From the NCBI RefSeq assembly GCF_000143415.4, contig NW_003314348.1, positions 310,422 through 374,421 of the forward strand: DNA of 64,000 bases. Direction: 5' to 3'. The DNA comes from Selaginella moellendorffii. Taxonomy: Eukaryota > Streptophyta > Lycopodiopsida > Selaginellales > Selaginellaceae. Of the stretch, positions 1 to 9,435 are shown in pieces; the stretch's first letter is position 1; every line of letters starts with the position of its first letter. Below the pieces are notes generated by a model. That model saw only the letters and a list, made by a program, of their open reading frames with translations. It searched no databases and was not told where the DNA came from. The translations under genes and the position numbers were made by a program.

Positions 1-2487
1 AGCAGCTAGGTGAACCAAAGACTATAGAGTTTGTTCAAGGTAGCCAAAGCACCAATGAGGTACTTCGACAAGCGAGAGTCGAAGTAGGGACATGGAAAGT
101 AGACATGGATTTCACCGTGTTGGACATGGCGGGATTTGACATGATCTTCGGAATGGATTGGTTCAATCGGTTCGTGGTAGCCCTGCATGGACAAGGTAGG
201 AACCTTGTGGTATTGGCAAATGCCCAAGGAAGAAGATCTAGGGTGGAGGCCTAGGATCTAAAGGTAGGGCAAAGCAAGGCCAAAGATTCCTACTTAAACC
301 TGGTGTCCATAAGAGGACAACTCACTAAAGGAACTAAGGCAGCCTTTTTGTGCTTACTCTCGGTGAAAAGCGACAAAAAAACAGGAACGGAAGAAGTACC
401 TTTAGTGATTCAGCGGGTGTTGGACCAATTCCAGAATACCATGCCAGAGGAGCTACCGGCGGGGTTGCCCCCCGCACGACCGATAGAACATAAGATTGAT
501 CTGGTCGAGGGTGCTGAGGTGGTGGTTCGTCCCCCCTATTGTTTGAACGAAAAAGAACTCAAGGAGCTCAAGTGCCAACTAGAGGAGTTGGTGGACAAAG
601 GGTATATTAGGTTAAGCAAGTCGCCATATGGGGCACCGGTGTTATTTGTGAAAAAGAAAGATGGATCTATGCGCATGTGCATAGACTACCGGTTGCTCAA
701 CAAGTATACAAAGAAGAATAAATACCCTTTGCCAAGAATTGAGGACCTGTTTGATAGGTTGGGAAAGGCAAAATACTTCTCGAGGATTGACCTCAGGTCA
801 GGATACTACCAGATCAGGGTAGCAGAGGAAGATGTCGAGAAGACAACCTGTCGAACCAGGTATGGGAGCTTTGAGTTTCTGGTGATGCCCTTCGGGCTAT
901 GCAATGCGCCGGCAACGTTTTTGGCACTGGTGAACCACGTCTTCGTACCCTATCTGGATCACTTTGTGGTCATCTATATCGACGACATCCTGATCTATAG
1001 CAAGATGCTAGAGAAGCATGCCGAACACTTGGCAAAAGTGTTTGAGAAAATAAGGGAACACAAACTGTATGCTAAAGAGAGCAAATGTGACTTTGCTCAA
1101 CAAGAGGTAAAGTTTCTCAGGCATGTGGTGGGCCAAGACGGGCTCAAGGTGGACTCGGAGAAGGTCCAAGCGATCTAGGAATGGGAGCGACCATCGAATG
1201 TACATGAGTTGAGGGCGTTCTTGGGGCTATGCAACTACTACCGAAAGTTTATCAGACACTATTCGAGAGTAACCCTACCCTTAACGGACCAAACAGAAAA
1301 AGGGAAGATGGTATGGACAGCGGAATGCGAGGTGGCATTCGTCCACCTCAAAGGGAAGTTGAGGAAGGCTCCCGTATTGGCATTACCAGACTTTGGTAAG
1401 GACTTTGAGGTAGAAACGGATGCTTTGGACTTTGCATTGGGCGCAGTTTTGAAGCAAGACAACCATCTAGTAGCGTTCTTCTCGAAGAAGTTGGACAAAG
1501 CTTAAAGGAAGTGGCCTGCCCACGAGAAGGAATTGTTTGCGGTGGTCAAGGCACTCAAGGAGTGGCAACACTACCTTGGGAGACACTTCAAGGTTTACAT
1601 GGACAATGTGGCAACGAAACACTTTTTGTCACAACCCGACCTGAGAGGGAAACAGGGTCGGTGGGCCAATGCCTTGGTCGAGTTTGATTGTGAGATTCTG
1701 TACAAGCCTGGGAAGAGCAACATCATGGTAGATGCACTGAGTCGAAAAGCGAGCTTGAAGTTGGCGATATCTAGTGCGACAGCAACCTTTTGGGACGATG
1801 TGCGGAAAGCATATGAGAACGATGGTCTAGCACAAGAAGTGTTGCTGAGGAATCTAGAGGCATGGGAAGCTCACCAGAGAGGTGGGCTGCCAACGGAAGA
1901 GAAAACGGGCTATGCAGAATGCAACAGACTCATCTATTACAAGGAAACAAGGGTGTATGTGCTAGAAAGGGAACTAAGGAAGGTAACCTTAGAAGAGTGT
2001 CATGACGGACCTCTTGCAGGACACAGCGGAGTGCCCAAGACGATGGGCTTACTCAAGAGGAAGTACCATTGGCCAGATATGGCTAAGGACGTCCAAAACT
2101 ATGTAAAGACATGTCCAACATGTCAGCAGGTCAAAGCTGTGACTAAGGCTAGTGGGGCCTTGTTGCAAAGCATCCCAATTCCAGATCGTCAGTGGAAATG
2201 TCTTATGATGGACTTCATCACGGGACTCCCCCCAAGCGAGGGGTTTGATGCGATATTCGTGGTGGTGGACCGATTTTCGAAAATGGCACATTTCATACTC
2301 ACCACAACGGAAGTGGATGCGGAAGGTGTGGTGAAGCTGTTCTTCGAACAAGTGGTTCGAGTGCGGGGAAGGCCGGAAGAGATTATCTCAGATCGAGATA
2401 AGATCTTCACTAGTAGGTTCTAGAGGACTCTCTTGGAACAGTATCGCACCAAGTTGAAATTCAGCACAACCTATCACCCACAGACAG

Positions 2488-2534
2488 GTATTGGGTATTA
2501 AGTCAAGTTTGATGGCACTAACACTTCTTGACAG
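2488..2534 (+). other. 47-bp GT-AG intron inside the gypsy integrase core
   Basis: The integrase frame breaks off after the YHPQT residues and resumes 47 bp later at DGQTERVN. The insert starts GTATTG, ends TTGACAG and holds a CTAAC branch-point-like motif. Removing it joins the codon split after its first base and restores the conserved motif exactly. The size matches the short introns of host genes in this window. Splicing is inferred, not shown. Confidence 0.7.
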
Positions 2535-2952
2535 ACGGACAAACGGAAAGGGTGAATAGGCAGCTGGAGGATTATTTGTGATGCTATGTCTCGGGAGACT
2601 AGACCAATTGGGTAAGTCATTTGGGACTTGCGAAAATGTGTTATAACAACTCACCACATTCGAGTATCGGGGTGAGTCCATGGGAAGTCATCAATGGGCG
2701 AGCTAATGAAGGTCCTGTGGAACTCGGTGTGGCCGAGTATCATGGAGAGCTACCCGCGGTGGAGGCATTCACGACAGAAAGATTCAACATTTGGAATCTA
2801 GTGAGGGATTCCGTGGAATGGGCTCAACAAAGGTAGACCAAGTACGCGAACTAGAAGTGCCGGGACGTAGAGTTCCAAGCTGGGGAGAAGGTGTGGCTAA
2901 ACACCAAGAACCTCAGGCTACCAAGTGGGATCAGTCGAAAGTTGACCCAAAG

Positions 2953-3004
2953 GTAAAAATGCATGTATTCCTGTAAATGAATTGATCTTGAGTTCCTTAA
3001 GCAG
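2953..3004 (+). other. 52-bp GT-AG intron near the end of the gypsy integrase
   Basis: The frame stops making sense after the KLTQ residues and resumes at FAGPYEI 52 bp later. The insert begins GTAAAAATG and ends TTAAGCAG, and removing it restores an Arg codon split after its second base. This is the second precise intron-like insert in the same pol gene. Confidence 0.65.
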
Positions 3005-3408
3005 GTTCGCGGGGCCTTATGAGATTGAGGCACGAATCGGTAAAGTGGCTTACTAACTCCAACTTCCTTGAGAGATGGGGAAGATGCACCCAGTGTTCCA
3101 CGTGAACTTACTCAAGCCGTACTTTGAGGATCCGCTTTGCAAGGACCAAGTAAGACCTTTACCTGAGGTCATCCAAGGGGAAGAGGAATACGAAGTCGAG
3201 GCCATCCTCAATGCGCGTAAGAGCAAGCGACAAGGATGCGAGGTGAGAGAGTTCCATGTGAAGTGGAAAGGATTTCCACACTGCGAAGCAACATGGGAAT
3301 CAGAGGAGAACCTAGCGATCTAGTGGAGGAATTTCTGCAAGGTAGAACTCTATGTACTTATGCAAAGTTCAATTAAAGTATCAATTTGTAAAGTTGAGCA
3401 ATGGCATA

Positions 3409-4921
3409 TGTTGGGACCCGAAGGCGCACCGAAGGTAAGCTAATTAGTATGGGTTAGCTAGGTCAACCAGGCATTAGGGCACTACGCTCGACTCCCCGTG
3501 GGGATGTCGAATCCGTAGACGTATTCTATGGAGGTTGGGTTCGAGTCCCAACCCCCTAGTAAAGCAAGGCTAGGTTCAAGTCCCGACCCCATACTAGGGC
3601 GTGGTGAGGTGAGGGGTATAGGGACACCTATACTCCGTTGGCATGGGCTCTTGGCCGGGGAGGCTAACTTAGGCACACCGCTAAGTGGGGGGATGCCCCC
3701 GGAGACATGGTCAACAAGTTGTAGGATAAAAAGAGACGTTCGATGTGGGCATCGAACTTCTTCGATTGGTGGTGGAATTGTAAGGAACCGACTCACTGAA
3801 GTGTCGTAGGCTAAAGGATCCCCAAAAGCATGACCGAAATGACAAAGAGTTCATTGGATGGGACCGAGTCGAAGATCGAGTCCAAGACCAACTCTGAGAC
3901 CGAGTTCGAGATAGAGTCCGGGATCGAGTCTGAGGTCGAATCGGAGACCGACTTCGAGACCGACTTCGAGACAGAGTCTGAGATCCAAATCGGGTCTGAG
4001 ACCAAGTCTGAGGTCGAGTCTGAGGTTGAGTCCGAGATTGGGTCCAAGATCGAGTCCGAGATCGAGTCCGAGACCGAGTTCGAAGTCGGGTCCGAGATCA
4101 AGTCCGAGATCGAATCTGAGACTAAGTCCAAATACTAATATGGGTCAAGGGGTGAAAGCCCAAAGTGTGCGTCTCCTAGGGGGGGGCTGTAGGGGGTTCC
4201 AAAAGTATAGTAGGGATAGTGAGGTCCAGGAATCAGTCTTGAAGGAACTCTCCAGTGGTGCTTCCAAACTGACTTGAGGTTGAGACTGGGGCCAAGGGGC
4301 CTTGGGTGGGAGTGAGCATGGGCTTGGGTGGTGCCGGAGTGGCCACCCAGGGAAGTGCTCAAGAGCAGCTCCCACTCCCGAAAGGGAAACCGACTGCGGT
4401 GCTCCTGGTTCATGTGGAGTGGTGCCCCACTTGAGTACCTTGTGGCTCATTGGTCCTCGCCCTTCTTAGGGGCTTGGGCCTTCCCTTCGGGATGGAAGTG
4501 GGGGGGTAGAGGTACCCATACTGGGCTGTTAGGCCACGGTGTTTCGCCCCGACGTCCCGAAGTAAGTGCTGCACCCAAGGCTTGGGATTTAGAGGGTCCC
4601 ATGAACAAGTCTTGTTGTACCAAGGGGTGTTAGGAACATGGAGGCTTGGTGTGCTTGGCTACTTGTGCCTGCGGGGAGTGTAGCCGAACCTTAAGTCTAG
4701 TCTAACCCGGGGAGGGGGATTGGGAGAGATTTGGGAATCCGTAGATGAATGGCTAACACTCCGTTGCTCGTGCAATGAATAGTTGAAACCAAGTAGGACC
4801 AAGTAGGAGCTGGTACAATAGGTGGGAACCTTGGCGAGGGAACTTAGCACAAGCCAAGGTAGTGTTGGTCGGATAGACGAGGTAAGCTTGCAAATTGGAA
4901 AGGAAAAATTTGTGGCTTACA
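3409..4921 (+). repeat. 3' LTR of the gypsy element (about 1.5 kb)
   Basis: It begins TGTTGG just after the pol frame and ends CTTACA, the same ends as the larger LTRs downstream. It aligns by eye with the start of those LTRs (5914-6350) and with their 3' part (about 13380-15121), but lacks about 1.2 kb of their middle. It contains two B-box-like GGTTCRAGTCC motifs (near 3538 and 3571) and an imperfect tandem tract at 3847-4138. The start is inferred from the shared TGTTGG; no clear polypurine tract is visible. Confidence 0.6.
3847..4138 (+). repeat. Imperfect 12-bp tandem repeat, GAGTCCGAGATC type
   Basis: About 290 bp made of variants of GAGTCC, GAGATC, GAGACC and GAGTTC units with a period of about 6/12 bp. 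Stop codons are rare in every frame on both strands, so it produces long Glu-Ser-Glu-Thr-like and Asp-Ser-Ile-Ser-like open frames that are not credible proteins. Confidence 0.85.
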
Positions 4922-5913
4922 GGTAATAGATAAGGCCCAAGGGACTAAGTCCTTAGCGAATGATGGATAGAAGGTGCTATCCAAATGTCCAAGGTTGCAA
5001 AAACGGGAGAAGTCCGTCTACCCGAATTGAACAAAGCCAAAAATGGAATTTTGGCAGAGCTAGTGATGGGCATATAATGGCCCATATATAGCAATATTAA
5101 TCTTGGTGTATGCGATTATAAAGTGAGCATACCCGGATTGAGGAACTACTCCCTAGGCTATCGGGTAGGTTCATCCCCAAGAATATTTGCTAAGGCATGG
5201 TAGAAAGTGCAAAGCTATCCTCCTGGTCTAGGGCCGAAAGAAACATGTGAGGGCAAAAGGCAAGTAGTAAAGGGATAGAACTAAACTATAAGAAGCGAAG
5301 GGCATAACCTAGGGTGGTTATGCAAGGTGGGAGTGGAGAATCAAATGGGTGCTTGAGTGTGTTACTACTAGCAACCGTGATGCTATGGAGAGTCTAAAGT
5401 ATAGAATTGTCCATGCTAGACCATATGGCAATTGAAAAGCTTGCGAAAGGAGAGGCCCTAACAAACTAAGGGATAGAGTTCCTTCAAGGTTCCCAAAGAT
5501 AATTCTAGCTAATGTAGTACTTAGAAAGCCAAGTGTAAATGGTTCATAAAATGTGCAAAATCAAAGTGGCACAGCAAAAGTGTGTTCTTAAAGTTTGCTA
5601 TAAGGAAATGCTATCAAGGTTAGGGAAGTAATTCCCGAGTGTTCAAAGGGATGACTTTGAATGAATGTCGATGGTCAAGGACTTTCACGCTTATGCATGA
5701 AACCATGTTACATTGGTTGGATGACTTGTTAAGCGAGAGTGGCAAGTCAGGGGAACAAATCCCCTAGTTGAAGGTGCTAACTTCAAAAGGGGTGGCCTAT
5801 AGGGCCGAGCATAGAGGAGTTCATGCATGATCACAGACTTGTCAAGTGAGAGGACTTGGCAGTGCAGAGCAACTAGGTTCCTAAGCTGTGATCTATAGCC
5901 CGCTTTAAGTACA
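4922..5913 (+). mobile_element. Internal non-coding segment of the LARD-like element (upstream copy)
   Basis: About 990 bp parallel to 10880-11846 along almost its whole length: both begin with AATAGATAAGGCCCAAGGG-like sequence and run up to the TGTTGG start of an LTR. No open frame with recognisable domains. It is probably the 3' end of an interior whose left part was lost by recombination with the LTR before it. Confidence 0.6.
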
Positions 5914-6569
5914 TGTTGGTGCACTAGCGTGGGGAGTCACGCTAGGCATCCAGGGTGATGCCGTCTGTAGATGCATATACGGAGGTTAGGTTCGAGTCCC
6001 AACCTTCTAATGCTTGGGTTCGAGTCCCAAATCACTAGGGCGTGGTGATGGTTTGGAATATGAGGACACTTATATTTCGGTGGACATATACTCTCAATGA
6101 GTAGATTGGCTTGGGCACACCGCCAAGCGGGGGATGCCCCGGAGTCGTGATGCACGATTAAATTGCTTAGTGTGGCTCGGCATATCTAACTTGAACATTT
6201 GGTGCGAGTGGCACCAAGGACGTGGTGAATGAGATGGGGACACCCAGTCTTAATTGCTATAGACCCTTAGCTGGAAGGGCTAGCTTGGGTGCACCGCCAA
6301 GTGTGGAGGATGTTCCTGGGGTAATGGTGAACAACTTAAAAGTCTGGAAGACCTAATGCCTATTGACAAACCTGTTAAGGTGCCAAGGTGTGATCACTAG
6401 GTGATCTTATGGCTAAAACAAGGATAAAGTCCTTGTGAGGTTAAGGGATAAAGTTCCTAATTCATAATGTTAGTTTGAACTATTGATGATGGTGTGGCTT
6501 GGTCAAGGTGACCAAGTGGGAAGAACACCTAAAGGAAATCATTTGTGACTATGCGATGTCATAGTGAGT

Positions 6570-6586
6570 CCGAAGAAAGTAGTCTC
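6570..6586 (+). repeat. Left target-site duplication of the LINE insertion
   Basis: CCGAAGAAAGTAGTCTC occurs here and again at 7597-7613, flanking the inserted sequence. The paralogous LTR copies have a single related version at 12502-12520 and 15529-15545, showing the uninterrupted state. Confidence 0.88.
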
Positions 6587-7596
6587 GATGCGAGTAGTCC
6601 TGAGTGAGTAGATGCGTGGAATGGTTTGATGGTGAACAGGGAATTTGAGAGAGAAGAAATCCCACGACTGTGGCAAAAGTGGATCGCGCTAGGAGTGGAG
6701 GCGGACCAGGTGATTGACAACACTGTGGCGTTCTGGAAACTACCGATCCAAGAAAAATCAAAGGTAACCTCTTGGCTCGTGGTGACGAATGGGCTGCCAG
6801 TAGGCCAGCGGTTTCAAGCGGAGAATGCTTGCAGGTGTTCGGACTGTGGGGAACTGGAGACGGTCACACACATCCTCTGGGATTGTGACGTGGCCAAGGA
6901 GACGTGGCGGCAGGTAGCAAAAGCGACGAGGGAACTAGGGGACAAGCAGGACTTCAAAATTCGAGAAGGGGATGTCACCCAATGGTTTCCAGAGACAAGG
7001 GGACCATGCACAGGAGCAGCTTGGCGGAGGATCTGGTGTTGGGGACGCTCAGGATGGGGCACTCAAGTTAGGTGGGATGCGGTAGGTGCCGAAGTTGGGA
7101 CCACAGTGTGGGAGGCCCTTGGACGGGAGAGATGGGAGGTATGGCGGGCTTCCAGGGTACAGGCACTTTGGGAGGCTCGGAACCGCAACCACTTCGAAGG
7201 GCAGTGCAGTCGGATTTCAGCAATCATGGCAAATTGGTGGAGGCTCACACTGGCTGCTATCCGCTTGAGGGATACGCTGCTTCAGGAGCATGGAAAAAAT
7301 AGGGAGGCGCTCACAGCTTGGCGACGACTATGGACTCCGTGCTACGGAACTGAACACAAGGGAGAGGTCAAGTGGAAATGGAGACCTTCGGACACGGTAA
7401 CAAAGGAGGCTCGACGTGGCAATCTGGCACTGGATGCACTGCGGAGGCAACGACCACAGCAGCCACGATTGGAGGGCAGCGGTCACTATTAGGTGGAGAA
7501 TTGCAGGACAGCGTAGTTGAGTGAACAGCACTAAGGGATCCTTTGTTTTTTGTATCAGTCCCTAAGGGACTTGGAGAAATGTACATACATGTTGCA
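6587..7596 (+). mobile_element. 5'-truncated LINE (non-LTR retrotransposon) 3' end
   Basis: A 1010-bp insert in LTR copy 1 bounded by a perfect 17-bp target duplication. It has one long open frame (about 6626-7492) encoding the C-terminal part of a LINE reverse transcriptase polyprotein. The zinc-binding domain that follows the polymerase is clear: a CRCSDCG cluster, then VTHILWDC with the spacing of the RVT zinc-binding family, followed by a Trp/Arg-rich tail. The 3' end has no long poly(A) and ends in a short TACATACATG-like repeat. The frame is intact over about 290 codons, so the insertion looks younger than the surrounding LTR. The polymerase itself is missing, as in a typical 5'-truncated copy. 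Confidence 0.85.
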
Positions 7597-7613
7597 CCGA
7601 AGAAAGTAGTCTC
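7597..7613 (+). repeat. Right target-site duplication of the LINE insertion
   Basis: Second copy of the 17-bp sequence at 6570-6586, identical base for base. The LTR sequence continues after it (TATATAAGAGACC), matching copies 2 and 3. Confidence 0.88.
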
Positions 7614-8198
7614 TATATAAGAGACCATGGGAGGGTCACAAAGTTGGGCCAGGGATAGAGCCCACAATAGAAAATCCTAAAGAGATGTATTAGGGGTGAA
7701 CACCTTCTGGACTTCTGGATACCTCGAGAATAAAGGTAGTGATACAATATTGCTAGGTGCAACAATCAAGGATAGGAGCAAAAGACTAGTGGCTAAAAAA
7801 AGAGCCATGGGAATCATGGGAAAGAATCCAAAACGCAAAGTTATGCCAAGAACACTATTGTTTTGGGTGCTAACGAATTATGGGAAAGGCAATGTGTTTC
7901 CAAGGATGGATTCCCAATTGTTTCGATTTGGCGAAAGTGGAAGTTCCAAGGTAGGGAGCGGTAAAGTAGCCAAATGATAGGGACGTGAACAGCCCTAACA
8001 CGAATTAGGATAATTGGAACTTGGTGCTAGAGGTTGCACAAAATGGAAAGAGGATGATGGGGCTGTCAAATAGAGAACTTCCAAAGATGGGGAAGTCGAA
8101 TTGCACAATATGTGCAATGCAAAGTGTCAGAAACACTTAAGAAATTGACTCTGACAAGTCAAATTTAAAAGTTCCAAAATACAAGTTTATATCAATGG

Positions 8199-8447
8199 GA
8201 ACTGAGATGGAGTCCGAGATGGAGTCCGAGATGGACCGAGACGGAGTCTGAGATGGACCCGAGATGGAGTCCGAAGTCAAGACCAAGACCGGGACCGAGA
8301 CCGAGACCAGGACCAAGATCGAGACTGGGACCAAGACCGAGACCGAGGCCAAGGCCGAGACCGAGCCCAAGCCCAAGTCCGAATCTGAGTCCGAGTCCGA
8401 GTCTGAGTTTGAGTTTGAGTCCGAGTCCGAATCCGAGTTTGAGTCTG
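8199..8447 (+). repeat. GAGTCCGAGATG tandem tract in LTR copy 1
   Basis: Imperfect 12-bp repeats, shorter than in copies 2 and 3. The left part is GAGATGGAGTCC-like and the right part GAGACCGAGACC- then GAGTCCGAGTCC-like, the same polarity as in the other copies. Confidence 0.85.
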
Positions 8448-9435
8448 AGAGGGTGAAAGCTCAAAGCGTTCATCTCCCAGACCTTGGGGGGTTTGGTAAG
8501 CTCCAAAAGTATAGTGAGGGGGAGGACTGTAGTGGAGCCAGTTTGGCCAGGAAAGGCCAGTTTGGCCCAGAAAGGCTGTACCCAGTTTTGGGTGATGAGT
8601 TGCCCACTAGGAAGTCCAAGATTAGAGTGAACTCGAACCGACAAGTTTGGTGAAGTGTTCAAGAGCCGGCTCTAGTTCCCCTGGGAGATCGATTGGCCGA
8701 TGCTCCCAGTCCAAGTGTGTGGCACTACCTACTTGGATACCTGGTGTGGCTCAATGGAACCTCGCTCTAAGCCCATAGCTAGAGCACCTAAAGGCAGAAG
8801 GCGAGGAGAGTACCCATGAGGCCTGCGTAGGGCCACGGTGTTCCAAAAATGTTGCCCCAAGGTTCCAGACTATGAAAAGGAAGAGAAGCTGTCCTATAGT
8901 GTAGAGATCAAGGATACGGTCATGTGAGGAGGAAGTCCCAGGGGATCGTGGGACTTAGTGGTCGAGCCTATGGGCCTTGATCCAGTGGCAGTGTTGGCAA
9001 ACACGGCCATGGGCAAAAAGGGACTTGGTGGGGACTAGAAAAAGGATATTGGGGAAGGCGAACCCCCATGTCTGTGGGCATCCTAAGGATGCTAAGGAGT
9101 GGATCGGGGATGATCACTCATGGATGGATGGCTTAGTCTTTGAGAGATGGGATTGTGATGTAGGTGGTGTTAGACCACCGGTGTGACCAAGGTGAAGGGG
9201 CATGGCCTTAGCGTAACGGGCTGATATGTCGGTGGTACCTTGGGGTGTCAGTCTTGGGATCGGACAAGTGGAGCACTTGGACCAAGTGCAAAGGTTGAGT
9301 GGCGGGGATGCCATTCTCGGGGCTAGCAAGCCCAAGTCCAAAATAATACTTATGGAGGTTGTGAGTGAGACTCCTTCAAGTGGTCGGAGGTGTGGTTAAA
9401 TGACTAAAGTAGAATGGAAAAATTAGTCGCTTATA

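Larger units (their letters stand above)
1..3323 (+). mobile_element. Ty3/gypsy retrotransposon pol region (chromodomain type), inactivated, 5' truncated by window edge
   Basis: One reading frame (codons starting at position 3) runs through the whole pol polyprotein once two short introns are removed. It covers the end of the aspartic protease (about 90-240, ending in a GMDW flank), reverse transcriptase (about 480-1160, with the YIDD active site near 975-990), RNase H (about 1370-1760, ending in the VDALSR motif), integrase (about 1950-3000, with HHCC finger residues and a DGQTERVN motif) and a C-terminal chromodomain (about 3180-3318, with HVKWKG and ATWES). In-frame stops lie near 252, 1177, 1503, 2421, 2578, 2608, 2836, 2851, 3053 and 3071. 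Most are explained by C-to-T or G-to-A changes of Gln, Arg or Trp codons, as expected after cytosine methylation. No frameshifting indel is needed. The element cannot be autonomous in this state. Confidence 0.93.
5914..9435 (+). repeat. LARD-like LTR copy 1 (5' LTR), interrupted by a LINE
   Basis: Starts TGTTGGTGCAC and ends CTTATA (other copies CTTACA), followed three bases later by a primer binding site. Without the 1-kb LINE at 6587-7596 it is about 2.5 kb. Compared with copy 2 it lacks about 540 bp corresponding to 13141-13675. It contains the GAGTCCGAGATG tandem tract (8199-8447), two B-box-like GGTTCGAGTCCC motifs (5988-6030) and a 93-codon open frame (7696-7977) that also occurs in copy 3. 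Confidence 0.7.

Noticed and set aside
3530-3610. tRNA gene suggested by GGTTCGAGTCC motifs
   Set aside because: No A box at the right spacing and no cloverleaf can be folded by eye; the motif is part of the LTR repeat in several copies.
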